39,732 bases of DNA from Acholeplasmataceae bacterium (GTDB lineage: Bacteria; Bacillota_I; Bacilli_A; Acholeplasmatales; Acholeplasmataceae), in the NCBI GenBank assembly GCA_018400755.1, contig JAGYLU010000015.1, positions 1 to 39,732 of the forward strand. Reading direction: 5' to 3'. The number at the start of each line of letters is the position of its first letter. Within the stretch, counting starts at the first letter, position 1. The position numbers and the translations under genes were made by a program. The notes under the pieces were generated by a model. It made no database searches, was not told where the DNA came from, and saw only the letters and a list, made by a program, of their open reading frames with translations. Positions 27,133 to 36,618 of the stretch are shown here, piece by piece.

Positions 27133-27167
27133 AAAAACGAAACAGCGGTTGCTGCTTCGTTTTTTTG
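27133..27167 (+). terminator. Bidirectional terminator between gltS and pheA
   Basis: AAACGAA and CAGC pair with GCTG and TTCGTTT across one A-C mismatch (27135-27162), loop GGTT. T7 follows on plus and T5 on minus, so both convergent genes can use it. Confidence 0.9.
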
Positions 27168-27177
27168 TTGTCATAGG

Positions 27178-27990
27178 TTACAAAGTGATGGATCCGTAGT
27201 AACCAAGTACGGTTACGGTCGCCGAGGCGGAAATCGTCTTGAGGGCGATCTCAATCTCCTGACGGTTATGCAAAGTGCCCTCCATCTCAAGAAAGAAGAT
27301 GTAGCGGCCCATCGTGGTCTTCATCGGTCGCGACATGATTGAGACAAGGTTGATGTCATGGGTTTTAAAGACGGACAGGATGTCATAGAGAAGTCCTGGC
27401 CGATCCGATTCGGGCTTGACAATCACCGAGACCTTGAGGGGACCTTCGGGGATCTGATGAACGCGCCTAGAAAGCAGGACGAACCGTGTCTCATTTAAGA
27501 CATTTGGGTCAGACAATGTTTTCCGATAAGGGAAATCCGGTGTCGAAATGTGTAGAGGGACAATGGCGGCATCGCCTTGTGAAAGGATATGATGATGTGA
27601 TACCATGTTGCTTTCAGTGACGATGACAGAGACGTTTTCAAGGGTGTTTAAAAACGATTGGGTCTGTGCTTTGGCAGCGAACTGGACGAAGATTCTCTGG
27701 ATATCCTCTGGACCATCGATCAATCCCACAAGCGCGTAATCAATGCTGATCTTGATGTCTGCATGGATGGACAATGTGTGTTCATAGATGCCATCCAGAG
27801 TTCGGTAGATGAAGCCATCCAGGGCGTTTTCAATCGGAACCAAGGCATGGGTTGCCTGGGTGCCAACGGTTTTGAGCACATCTTCGATGGTGTCACGGTA
27901 GATGATATGATCGTCATCTTTGGTGATCATCTTCGCAGCCAGATCCGAGAATGTGCCTTCTGGGCCCAAGACAGCGATGGTCTTTGTCAT
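27178..27990 (-). CDS. pheA: Prephenate dehydratase
   Basis: Converts prephenate to phenylpyruvate in phenylalanine synthesis. The catalytic domain has LGPEGTFSDLAAK (8-20), VPIENALDGFIYRTLD (51-66), and the NETRF motif (166-170) with the Thr-Arg-Phe dehydratase signature. A C-terminal ACT domain for feedback by phenylalanine follows (residues about 184-260, SDRPGLLYDILSVFKTHDIN). The usual SHPQ line is not clear, where FAAKAQTQSFL stands instead, so the protein is divergent. The 270-residue length is normal for the stand-alone enzyme. The ATG overlaps the preceding gene by ATGA. It is the last gene of a three-gene overlapping operon behind an acyltransferase and a membrane protein, an unusual context for pheA. 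Confidence 0.88.
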   Translation of the reverse strand: MTKTIAVLGPEGTFSDLAAKMITKDDDHIIYRDTIEDVLKTVGTQATHALVPIENALDGFIYRTLDGIYEHTLSIHADIKISIDYALVGLIDGPEDIQRIFVQFAAKAQTQSFLNTLENVSVIVTESNMVSHHHILSQGDAAIVPLHISTPDFPYRKTLSDPNVLNETRFVLLSRRVHQIPEGPLKVSVIVKPESDRPGLLYDILSVFKTHDINLVSIMSRPMKTTMGRYIFFLEMEGTLHNRQEIEIALKTISASATVTVLGYYGSITL

Positions 27991-28652
27991 ATGTGAAACC
28001 GCCGTTTGAATTCTTCTTTGGCTTCTTTGGTCGAAAGGGCGAACATGCCGACCAGAATGGTGGCTGATGCGATGAACGTGACCACGCTCGGCCAGACGAT
28101 TGAGAGGGCACCAAGCAGGTTCAAGAGGCCGGGAATGAGTCCGACCATGGCCAAGATGGCAAGATTGAACCCATAATCAAATGCGCGTTTGCGGTCGGCG
28201 AAGACCATGATGGAGAGCAAGATCAGATTGATCAGGATGCCAAGTGGGAAAACGATGTCAAGTGCCCATGCGTGGTCTCTGGTTGCGAGACCGACGAAGA
28301 TCAGACCACTCAAGGTGACCAACAGACTCTTTGTCAGTTTCGATGTCCATAAGGCTGGAACAAAGAGGATGAGATAGAGGATCACGGCATAGGCTGAGGA
28401 GGCAAGAACGATCAGTGACCAGGACAAGGGTGAGCCATCGATCAAGTCAAGATAAAGTGAGATGGCTGAACTTAGACCACTGACAAACAAGAATAGGCGT
28501 TGAAAGCGGCGGGGATTTCTGGTTTTGGTATACGGGGTAAACTTATAGACGGATTTGGTGGTGCCATCGATGTGATCGAGATTCCCTTCACAAAGCAAGC
28601 ATTTTGAGAGGTTGGTGTCGTATTTGACATGGCACGTCTTACAGTATTTCAT
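27987..28652 (-). CDS. Zinc-ribbon integral membrane protein (DUF6320-like)
   Basis: A 221-residue protein with an N-terminal zinc ribbon (Cys4, Cys7, Cys18, Cys21: CKTC and CLLC) and then about six membrane spans, such as LIVLASSAYAVILYLILFVP and FPLGILINLILLSIMVFA. The layout matches the DUF6320 family as I know it, which is often next to condensation-fold acyltransferases. I have no function for it. The second ATG of a pair, at 28652, is chosen because GGGAGG lies six bases before it. The start is inside the 3' end of the acyltransferase gene (14-base overlap) and the stop overlaps pheA by ATGA. The close overlaps suggest it works with the acyltransferase. Confidence 0.78.
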   Translation of the reverse strand: MKYCKTCHVKYDTNLSKCLLCEGNLDHIDGTTKSVYKFTPYTKTRNPRRFQRLFLFVSGLSSAISLYLDLIDGSPLSWSLIVLASSAYAVILYLILFVPALWTSKLTKSLLVTLSGLIFVGLATRDHAWALDIVFPLGILINLILLSIMVFADRKRAFDYGFNLAILAMVGLIPGLLNLLGALSIVWPSVVTFIASATILVGMFALSTKEAKEEFKRRFHI

Positions 28653-29919
28653 CATAGCCCTCCCGGTAGTTGGTATCAAGCGTCAGATCGAGACCTTCAC
28701 GGACCAAAAAGGACACGATGAAATTGATGATGGATGTGTCTTTCAAGGATGAGTTGATGATGATGTTGGTTTTGGATCCATAGGATGCCATCGTTGTGGT
28801 CAGACCGTATCCGCCGTTTGCGAAATCGACATCAAGGACCCTGTCCTTCATGCCCGAAGGCAAATCGATGATGCCCAGATTGGACAGACTAGATGTGCTG
28901 ATCGAATCGCCAAGGATGTTGTAGCCAATTTTGAAGGCGATGTTCTTCAAGAAGAGGGGTAGGATTCGGAGCATCAGTTTTTTCTCAAAACCAACATTTG
29001 AGCTCAGACGTTGTTGTAGCTTCTCTTTGTCAAGCTGATCCTTAAAAGACTCTTTGGCGATGGCCAACATGTCTTCAAACGTCCACGTTCTCTTGTCAGA
29101 GGGGTAAGTCGCCTTGATGAACAAAGAGAAATTCCTGAGCGTCACGGCATTGAAATAAGGTCTCAGATTGACAGGGATGAACATTTTGATCGGCTTTTTC
29201 TGATGAATGAAATCATCGGTCTCATTGACAATGGCAAAGGCAATCAGGGCACAGACGTATTGTGTCAAGGTTGCGTTGTAGGTGGATTTGACATGGGCAA
29301 GAAAAGACGGCGTCTCTAGCGAGATCTTGAGTAACAAATTCCAATGTCTGGAGAAACGTTCACCATTCAAGTGATAAGCGGTCTCCTCGCGTAAATTCTT
29401 GACGAGCGCTTTGTCATAATTGGCGACAAACATGTCCATGGATTCCTTCTTCGAATATGGAAGCTCAGAAAGTATTTTCTCCTCATGGTCAATCTCATGA
29501 CCTTGAAGACGAAAGTAGCGATAGACAATCGATTTGAGGAAATGAAGTGCTCCTGTCCCATCACTGATCGCGTGAAAGGTTTCAAGGGTCACCTTGTTTG
29601 CCAATGTGTAGACCTTGAACAGATAGCCATTGTTTTTGGCTGATTTGAAATAGCGACACGTCTGGGATGGTTCTTCCTCAACCGTGAAAGGGTGTTTGTT
29701 TTCAGCAAAATAGTTCCAGAACAGACCGCTTTTCATCTGCACAGCAAACACATCGAAACGTGGTAGCACTGAGTTGACAGCCGCTTCAAGCGTCTTGGGG
29801 TCGACAACATCATCAAGATAAAAAGACAGCCTGAAGACATTCGACCGTCCACTTGAGGAAATCGCAGGGAAAATCTTTCCGGCATTATCGATTTTGTACC
29901 AGTATGTTTTCTTTTTCAA
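28639..29919 (-). CDS. Condensation-fold acyltransferase (alcohol acetyltransferase-like)
   Basis: A 426-residue protein of the chloramphenicol-acetyltransferase/condensation superfamily, related to alcohol acetyltransferase (PF07247-like) proteins. The active-site motif is HAISDG (His116, Asp120, Gly121) in LETFHAISDGTGALHFL. The usual double His is Phe-His here. NLGIIDLP near residue 375 resembles the second conserved structural line. No carrier domain or signal peptide is visible. The acyl donor and acceptor are unknown. The start is taken as TTG 29919 because the upstream open frame from GTG 29970 overlaps a TATAAT. The gene leads an overlapping operon with a zinc-ribbon membrane protein and pheA, and diverges from a MarR regulator. 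Confidence 0.78.
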   Translation of the reverse strand: MKKKTYWYKIDNAGKIFPAISSSGRSNVFRLSFYLDDVVDPKTLEAAVNSVLPRFDVFAVQMKSGLFWNYFAENKHPFTVEEEPSQTCRYFKSAKNNGYLFKVYTLANKVTLETFHAISDGTGALHFLKSIVYRYFRLQGHEIDHEEKILSELPYSKKESMDMFVANYDKALVKNLREETAYHLNGERFSRHWNLLLKISLETPSFLAHVKSTYNATLTQYVCALIAFAIVNETDDFIHQKKPIKMFIPVNLRPYFNAVTLRNFSLFIKATYPSDKRTWTFEDMLAIAKESFKDQLDKEKLQQRLSSNVGFEKKLMLRILPLFLKNIAFKIGYNILGDSISTSSLSNLGIIDLPSGMKDRVLDVDFANGGYGLTTTMASYGSKTNIIINSSLKDTSIINFIVSFLVREGLDLTLDTNYREGYDEIL

Positions 29920-29961
29920 GTCATCACGTCCATTTGTCTTGTAGGTCCCCCCTACGGTCCT

Positions 29962-29967
29962 ATTATA
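29962..29967 (-). promoter_or_regulatory. Probable -10 box of the acyltransferase operon
   Basis: TATAAT on minus, 43 bases before the TTG start. GTGAATTTCAC (29979-29989), a near-palindrome, lies in the -35 zone and may bind a regulator. Confidence 0.55.
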
Positions 29968-30011
29968 CACGCGAACCGGTGAATTTCACGGATGATGATT
30001 GAAATCAGTCA

Positions 30012-30040
30012 CTTCAGACATGTATAGGGTTGTCTTGAAG
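30012..30040 (+). promoter_or_regulatory. Inverted repeat over the marR -35 box
   Basis: CTTCAGACA (30012-30020) mirrors TGTCTTGAAG (30031-30040) with one bulged base. It covers the -35 TTGTCT at 30030-30035 and could be a MarR operator. Confidence 0.5.
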
Positions 30041-30058
30041 GACGGATTGATGTAAAAT
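30030..30058 (+). promoter_or_regulatory. marR promoter
   Basis: TTGTCT (30030-30035), a 17-base spacer and TAAAAT (30053-30058). Confidence 0.65.
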
Positions 30059-30106
30059 GAATTGATTCGACATTGACGAAAAACGTCTTGAAAGGAACCA
30101 TTGTTC

Positions 30107-30565
30107 ATGAACCGAAGCGCAAAAAGTCTCAAACTGACCACGGTCATGTTTCGGGCATTCTCACAAGTTCAGACCGTGATCAAAAACGACATCGCCGATT
30201 ACGGGCTCAACACCAGTGAGTTTGGAACGCTCGAAGTGCTCTATCACAAGGGCGCGCTCCCGATCCAAGGTGTTGGCGAGTTGATCCTGATGGCAAACTC
30301 GAGTATGACCTATGTCGTTGACAAACTCGAAAAAAGACAGTTCATCAAACGATTTCAGCTCCCAAGCGACAGAAGATCCGTCATGATCGAATTGACAAAC
30401 GAAGGCAAAACCTTTTTTGAGACCATTTTTGAGTCTCACAAACAGACACTTGATATGCTTTATGGTGGCCTTTCAGATGCCCAGAAGGACCTAGTCATCG
30501 AATCCATGAAAACCATTGGTTTCAAAGCAGAGGAAACCAATCGGACGCGTAAGAAGAAAGGGTGA
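30107..30565 (+). CDS. MarR-family transcriptional regulator
   Basis: A 152-residue winged-helix protein. The core is ADYGLNTSEFGTLEVLYHKG, the recognition-helix region MANSSMTYVVDKLEKRQFIK, and the wing QLPSDRRSVMIELTNEGKTF with the usual Asp-Arg-Arg. Flanking helices give the dimer. MarR proteins often repress a divergent operon and respond to small phenolic or lipid ligands. Here the divergent unit is the acyltransferase, membrane protein and pheA operon, which fits but is not proven. ATG 30107 has AAAGGA ten bases upstream; TTG 30101 is possible but too close to that site. The DUF2087 gene follows four bases after the stop. Confidence 0.9.
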   Translation: MNRSAKSLKLTTVMFRAFSQVQTVIKNDIADYGLNTSEFGTLEVLYHKGALPIQGVGELILMANSSMTYVVDKLEKRQFIKRFQLPSDRRSVMIELTNEGKTFFETIFESHKQTLDMLYGGLSDAQKDLVIESMKTIGFKAEETNRTRKKKG

Positions 30566-30569
30566 GTGT

Positions 30570-30860
30570 ATGTTTGTCACGAGTGAAGCTGACATCAGAC
30601 ACGTTGAAATGACGTATCTAGAGTCAAAGGTGCCATTGGTCTTCAAGGATTGGCCAGGCAAAGAAAAAAGACGATACATTTTGGTGAGGATGGTTGCTGC
30701 AGAGTTTGAGAAAGGTCGGACTTACACGGAAATGGATGTCAATGAGACGATCAAGCCGATTTATCATGATTTTGTTTCCATCAGACGTTACCTGGTGGAC
30801 TATGGCTTTCTCTCACGTGAGAAGAACGGATCATCTTATTGGGTCAATGACAATGAATAA
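30570..30860 (+). CDS. DUF2087 domain protein
   Basis: A 96-residue protein that consists almost wholly of a DUF2087 domain. EKRRYILVRMVAAEFEKGRT is its start, and YTEMDVNETIKPIYHDFVSI then RRYLVDYGFLSREKNGSSYW complete the family pattern. The domain looks like a winged helix and is often fused or next to transcription regulators; its function is unknown. ATG 30570 follows AAAGGGTGA. It is likely cotranscribed with the MarR gene and ends in a stem-loop whose left arm includes the stop codon. Confidence 0.88.
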   Translation: MFVTSEADIRHVEMTYLESKVPLVFKDWPGKEKRRYILVRMVAAEFEKGRTYTEMDVNETIKPIYHDFVSIRRYLVDYGFLSREKNGSSYWVNDNE

Positions 30861-30879
30861 CCCCTCAAAAGAGGGGTTA
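30858..30879. terminator. Bidirectional stem between DUF2087 and pcp genes
   Basis: TAACCCCTC (30858-30866), loop AAAA and GAGGGGTTA (30871-30879). The stem is perfect and GC-rich, but neither side has a long T tract. It includes both genes' stop codons. Confidence 0.7.
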
Positions 30880-31488
30880 TGTTTGTCCTATGAGGACTTT
30901 GATGGCGATTTCAATCGCCTCAGTGATCATAGATAGTGACAACATCGGATGCTGCTCATTGCCAACGGCACCTTCAAGATGCCAAGGCACATGAATGAAG
31001 CCGGCTCGCACATTGGCGTTGTCTCTTGATTTGATCAGGTCAAGGGCATGATACATGACAGTGTTGCAGACAAACGTCCCAGCACTGTTGGAGATGGACG
31101 CGGGGATGTCCTTGTCTTTGATCTTGTTCAAGATCGTTTCAAGGGGCAAATCAGAGAAGTAAGCGGCCGGACCATGTTGATTGATCTTGTTTCCTGAGCG
31201 GATTATCTGATCATTATCAGGTGTTTGACTGTCCTGTATGTTGATAGCGATCCGTTCCAGGGTGATCCCTTTCCGTCCTTTGGCGACGCCAGTCATCAAA
31301 ATGACATCAGGATTGAAGGTCTCGATCAGATCAGTGAGCCTCATCATGGCTTTGTCATAAGAGACCGGAAGCACAACCGTCTTGAAGACATCGTTGGTTA
31401 AAAGTCCAGACAAACGGTTGAGGGCTTCAAGAGAAGGGTTGGTGGCGTCACCACCAAAAGGTTCAAAAGCGGTCAACAAGATGTTCAT
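30877..31488 (-). CDS. pcp: Pyroglutamyl-peptidase I
   Basis: Cysteine peptidase that removes N-terminal pyroglutamate from peptides. The catalytic triad is visible: Glu78 in ITLERIAINIQD, Cys141 in SNSAGTFVCNTV, and His166 in AGFIHVPW. The N-terminal ILLTAFEPFGGDATNPS is also typical. The 203-residue length is as in the family. The ATG overlaps the stop of the membrane-protein gene (ATGA at 31485-31488), so they form an operon. A role in peptide use is the natural guess, with no direct link to the partner. Confidence 0.95.
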   Translation of the reverse strand: MNILLTAFEPFGGDATNPSLEALNRLSGLLTNDVFKTVVLPVSYDKAMMRLTDLIETFNPDVILMTGVAKGRKGITLERIAINIQDSQTPDNDQIIRSGNKINQHGPAAYFSDLPLETILNKIKDKDIPASISNSAGTFVCNTVMYHALDLIKSRDNANVRAGFIHVPWHLEGAVGNEQHPMLSLSMITEAIEIAIKVLIGQT

Positions 31489-32045
31489 GTCTCTATGCTC
31501 CTCTCTATGGCCAGCATCAGCAACGCACCGGCAACTGGAATCAAGGCCAAAGGCCAGGTCTTGAAACGTTTTTTTGAGACAATCACCGACATGATGTATA
31601 AGATGATCCAGTCGATGGTCATGATATGGATGAATGAGTCACTTTGAAAGAGGTTGAGATAAGAAGAGATCGAGCCTTGTACAAACATCCATATAAGGAG
31701 TGCCAAGGCGACTGAAGCCAAAGTGAGCAACAAAACCCGAAATAGGGATCCCGGGTGGCGGGGTCTCTGTTTTTCAAAAGAGACGACCGGAAGCAGGGCG
31801 AATGCGCCAACCATGAACCCTAGGAGGTGCGAGACGATTCTTGGCCTTGAAGGCTTATGGGGCTCGCAAAAGAGAAAGGTGACGAAAACGACCGGAAAAA
31901 GTCCCATCAGATTGAACACCCCGACCGCCAAAGGTTCGCCTTGAAATGTCAGGAGTGTGCGTAGATTGACGCTCATGCTATAAAACCAGATCAGGTGGAT
32001 GAGGGTGTAGATCACAAGCAGACTCCAGATGATTTTCGCTTTCAT
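31485..32045 (-). CDS. Small integral membrane protein upstream of pcp
   Basis: I do not recognise the family. The 186-residue protein has five or six hydrophobic spans: IIWSLLVIYTLIHLIWFY at the start, FNLMGLFPVVFVTFLFC, LLGFMVGAFALLPVV, LLLTLASVALALLIWMFV, and a C-terminal LALIPVAGALLMLA. A short cytoplasmic loop, EPHKPSRPR, lies between spans two and three. ATG 32045 follows GCAGGAGGT. An upstream open frame (to 32213) is rejected because its N-terminus would cross the divergent GNAT promoter. It overlaps pcp by ATGA. A transporter or chaperone partner for peptide metabolism is possible, but no evidence supports it. Confidence 0.7.
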   Translation of the reverse strand: MKAKIIWSLLVIYTLIHLIWFYSMSVNLRTLLTFQGEPLAVGVFNLMGLFPVVFVTFLFCEPHKPSRPRIVSHLLGFMVGAFALLPVVSFEKQRPRHPGSLFRVLLLTLASVALALLIWMFVQGSISSYLNLFQSDSFIHIMTIDWIILYIMSVIVSKKRFKTWPLALIPVAGALLMLAIERSIET

Positions 32046-32075
32046 AAAGACCTCCTGCAAAGGGTCATGAGGGCT

Positions 32076-32104
32076 TTGAAAAATCGGGCATTCTGTGATA
32101 CACT
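32076..32104 (+). promoter_or_regulatory. Promoter of the GNAT gene
   Basis: TTGAAA (32076-32081), a 17-base spacer and TACACT (32099-32104). It is divergent from the membrane-protein gene. Confidence 0.72.
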
Positions 32105-32132
32105 GATGTCGACAATCAAAGCAGGTGGAATC

Positions 32133-32660
32133 ATGACAATCATTGAACTCAATCAAGACGATTACAAAGGACATCATATCGAGGATGTCACGTCGATCAA
32201 GAAGTATTATCACGTACGGGTCACATCAAAGAACGCCATCAGTTTCATCATCCGGAAAAAATCTTTTTTTAGGAAGCGTCCATTGACATTTGAAACCGAT
32301 TTGTTCGCTTCTTATATCGAACATCCCCACGCTTATGCCATTTTCCAGAAAAAAGAACTGGTCGCGGTCATTGAAGGTGAAATCCAGGCCTGGAACAATC
32401 GATATCGTATCTGGACATTGTTTGTCAGCCACAAGGCCAGACGGCGCGGATTTGGGAAAATGCTTTTGGCTCATGTCGAGAAAATCGCAAAAAAGGCTAA
32501 ATGCCGGGCCATCGTCCTAGAAGTCCGGTCGTTGAACCAACCAGCGATTGATTTCTATTTCGGTGAGGGTTACAAGATCATCGGTCTTGACACCATGGCC
32601 TATTCGAACAAGGATCTCAAAAAACACGATGTCAGATTAGAGATGGGAAAGATCCTCTAG
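32133..32660 (+). CDS. GNAT-family N-acetyltransferase
   Basis: A 175-residue acetyl-CoA-dependent acetyltransferase. The coenzyme A loop is RRRGFGKMLLAHVEKIAKK, after the strand YRIWTLFVSH. The line VLEVRSLNQPAIDFYFGEGY is motif B with the conserved Asn and Tyr. The substrate cannot be told; small amines, peptides or protein N-termini are all possible in this fold. The start ATG 32133 follows AGGTGG four bases upstream. It has its own promoter. Its TAG is shared with the stop of the convergent rlmI-type gene in CTAG (32657-32660). Confidence 0.87.
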   Translation: MTIIELNQDDYKGHHIEDVTSIKKYYHVRVTSKNAISFIIRKKSFFRKRPLTFETDLFASYIEHPHAYAIFQKKELVAVIEGEIQAWNNRYRIWTLFVSHKARRRGFGKMLLAHVEKIAKKAKCRAIVLEVRSLNQPAIDFYFGEGYKIIGLDTMAYSNKDLKKHDVRLEMGKIL

Positions 32661-33835
32661 TTGACTTCGATAAACGCACATTTCAGATAGACCGATGATG
32701 CGTCAGAAAGGATTGGCGCATGGTCTGGACTTTGAACCCTAAGCTCGAGCAGCCGGGTTCTTTTGTTTGCGTCCTGGGCAGCCGAACCGATCATTTCCAG
32801 AAACAACGGCAAGGTCATGAAACTTGAACATGAGCAGGTGACAAGAAGACCGCCATCATTGATGATGTCAAGGGCATGAAGATTGATGTCTTTATAGCCT
32901 CTGGTCGCTTTGTCGACATCTTGTTTCTTCTTCGCGAAAGCTGGGGGATCCAGAATGACAACATCAAATGTCCGGTTATTCTTTTTGTATGTCCGAAGGG
33001 CTTCAAAAACATTGTCTTTGAGCGCTTCGACGTCATTAAGACCGTTTAGGGCCTTGTGTGCGTTGATCTTGTTGATGGCGGTCTCGGAAATGTCCATGCA
33101 AGTGACTTCTTTCGCGCCATAATGGGCGGCATGCAGTCCGAATCCCCCCGTATGGGAGAAACAGTCAAGAACGGTTTTGTCTTTGACATAGGGTTTTAAC
33201 GCTTGCTGGTTTCTGACCTGATCCAGAAATGTGCCGGTTTTCTGACCGTTCTTGACATCAACGGTCATCATCACATCCCCAATCATCGTGGTGATATGAT
33301 CAGGGACGGTACCATAAAGCGTCCGTGAGATCTGATCCAGTCCCTCGAGGGCACGGGCATTCAGATCAGATCGCTCGTAGATACCTTTGGGAGCGAACAG
33401 TTTGACCAGAAGCGCGATGAGCCGATCTTTGATTTGTTCGAATCCGAGCGTGACGATCTGGAGAACGAGGATGTCTTGGTATTTGTCAATGGTGAGCCCG
33501 GGAAGGCCATCAGCCTCGCCAAAGACCATTCGGTAGGTGTCTTTGAAGCCAAGTCGGATCCTAGAAGCGTTGGCGTTTTCGATCAATCGGGTAAAAAACA
33601 CGTCATCGATGATGACGCTTGGATCGGTTGTGAGCAGTCTTACAAAAATCTTGGAAGAGGTGTTCAGGAATCCGCTTCCAAGCCACTGGCCCTGATAACT
33701 TTTGACATCGACAACGGCACCGCTTCGAATCGATCCTTCAAGGGCGTGGATCATGTTGCTCATGATGCGTTTCTCACCCAATTGGACGGCTTTCTCAGCA
33801 CCTTTGTTCAGCGTGACGATACAGGTAGGTGTCAT
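32657..33835 (-). CDS. rlmI: RlmI-type 23S rRNA methyltransferase
   Basis: A 392-residue class I SAM-dependent methyltransferase of the RlmI/YccW group, which modify 23S rRNA at m5C1962 in E. coli. It starts with a PUA-like domain (VVDVKSYQGQWLGSGFLN). EADGLPGLTIDKYQDILVLQ follows, then the SAM site KTVLDCFSHTGGFGLHAAHY, and DVVILDPPAFAKKKQDV with the catalytic-type DPPAF. The late Cys pair in LLVTCSCSSFM fits the cytosine-C5 group. The equivalent RlmK-like or MLLT-type enzyme is not excluded. ATG 33835 has GAGAGGA five bases upstream. The SDR gene ends a few bases upstream on the same strand, so they may be one transcript. It overlaps the GNAT gene by four bases. Confidence 0.9.
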   Translation of the reverse strand: MTPTCIVTLNKGAEKAVQLGEKRIMSNMIHALEGSIRSGAVVDVKSYQGQWLGSGFLNTSSKIFVRLLTTDPSVIIDDVFFTRLIENANASRIRLGFKDTYRMVFGEADGLPGLTIDKYQDILVLQIVTLGFEQIKDRLIALLVKLFAPKGIYERSDLNARALEGLDQISRTLYGTVPDHITTMIGDVMMTVDVKNGQKTGTFLDQVRNQQALKPYVKDKTVLDCFSHTGGFGLHAAHYGAKEVTCMDISETAINKINAHKALNGLNDVEALKDNVFEALRTYKKNNRTFDVVILDPPAFAKKKQDVDKATRGYKDINLHALDIINDGGLLVTCSCSSFMTLPLFLEMIGSAAQDANKRTRLLELRVQSPDHAPILSDASSVYLKCAFIEVN

Positions 33836-33850
33836 AGGGGTCCTCTCCAT

Positions 33851-34693
33851 CTAATCGGAAAAAGTGATGTCTAGTAGCGTTAAAGTCTCTTTCCAAAGAT
33901 GATCACGATGGGTGTCGTCCATGGCTGCTTTGGAGAGTTTTCCTTCCTTGGATTCACTGACATAGAAGATATCTTGGTCCATGCCATGATCAATCAGATG
34001 CAGATAACTTTTGATCGCTTCATCCGTTTCAATGCCTTTCAGTTTCATGAAAAACCGGAAACTGAACTTATAGAATGTGCTTGACTCTTTGTTCGCGATG
34101 TCCGTCCTGACCAGTCCGGGATGGACCGCATAGGCACGGACATCGGTGTCTTTTAGGACATGCTCATTCAGTCCGCGGGTAAAGAGCACATTGTAGAGTT
34201 TCGTCCGGCAATAGGATCTCAAGGGGCTATATGACTTTGTCGCTTGCAGGTCATCTGGGTCGTACTTGGCTTTGCGATGGGCGTTGCTCGCAGTCGTGAT
34301 GACGATACCATTGGTCATTTTGAGCAATGGCAAAAGGGCATGGGTCAAGACGACCGGGGCGAGGTGGTTGACTTGAAACTGGGTTTCGAATCCATCATTG
34401 GTTGTGGCATTCACTTTAGTCATCTGGGCGGCGTTGTTGATCAGAACATCGATGCCTTGGGTAAAGTTTTTCCTGATGGACTCGCCGGCGTCTTTGATTT
34501 CTTTCAGGGATTGAAAATCGGCTTTGATCAGACGGTAGGATCGGTATCCTTTGGCTTTGAAGTCCTCATCAAGTGCAAACAGCCGTGATCGGCTGCGTCC
34601 GATGCCGACGACTTTGTCGCCTCTTTCGAGTAGTGCCATCATGAGTGTTTTTCCAATCCCACTCGTGACACCGGTGATGACAATGGTTTTCAT
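33851..34693 (-). CDS. Short-chain dehydrogenase/reductase
   Basis: A 280-residue Rossmann-fold NAD(P)-dependent oxidoreductase. Motifs are TGVTSGIG (7-14) for the cofactor, NNAA (86-89), Ser136, and the catalytic YCRTK (Tyr161, Lys165). The Arg residues after the first strand (GRSRSR) favour NADP. This is the retinol-dehydrogenase-like SDR subgroup, and the substrate is unknown. ATG 34693 follows GGGAGGG. It lies 27 bases after glpK with no terminator, so it may be transcribed with the glycerol operon. It ends 15 bases upstream of the rlmI-type start. Confidence 0.9.
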   Translation of the reverse strand: MKTIVITGVTSGIGKTLMMALLERGDKVVGIGRSRSRLFALDEDFKAKGYRSYRLIKADFQSLKEIKDAGESIRKNFTQGIDVLINNAAQMTKVNATTNDGFETQFQVNHLAPVVLTHALLPLLKMTNGIVITTASNAHRKAKYDPDDLQATKSYSPLRSYCRTKLYNVLFTRGLNEHVLKDTDVRAYAVHPGLVRTDIANKESSTFYKFSFRFFMKLKGIETDEAIKSYLHLIDHGMDQDIFYVSESKEGKLSKAAMDDTHRDHLWKETLTLLDITFSD

Positions 34694-34720
34694 GTGTTTC
34701 CCTCCCGGTCGTTGATTCGT

Positions 34721-36614
<1,894 letters not shown>

Positions 36615-36618
<4 letters not shown>

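Noticed and set aside
29920-29970. GTG 29970 as the acyltransferase start
   Set aside because: It overlaps a TATAAT box and lacks a ribosome site. TTG 29919 starts nearer the conserved part.
31995-32132. N-terminal extension of the GNAT protein
   Set aside because: It would cross the divergent gene and the promoter at 32076-32104. ATG 32133 has a ribosome site.
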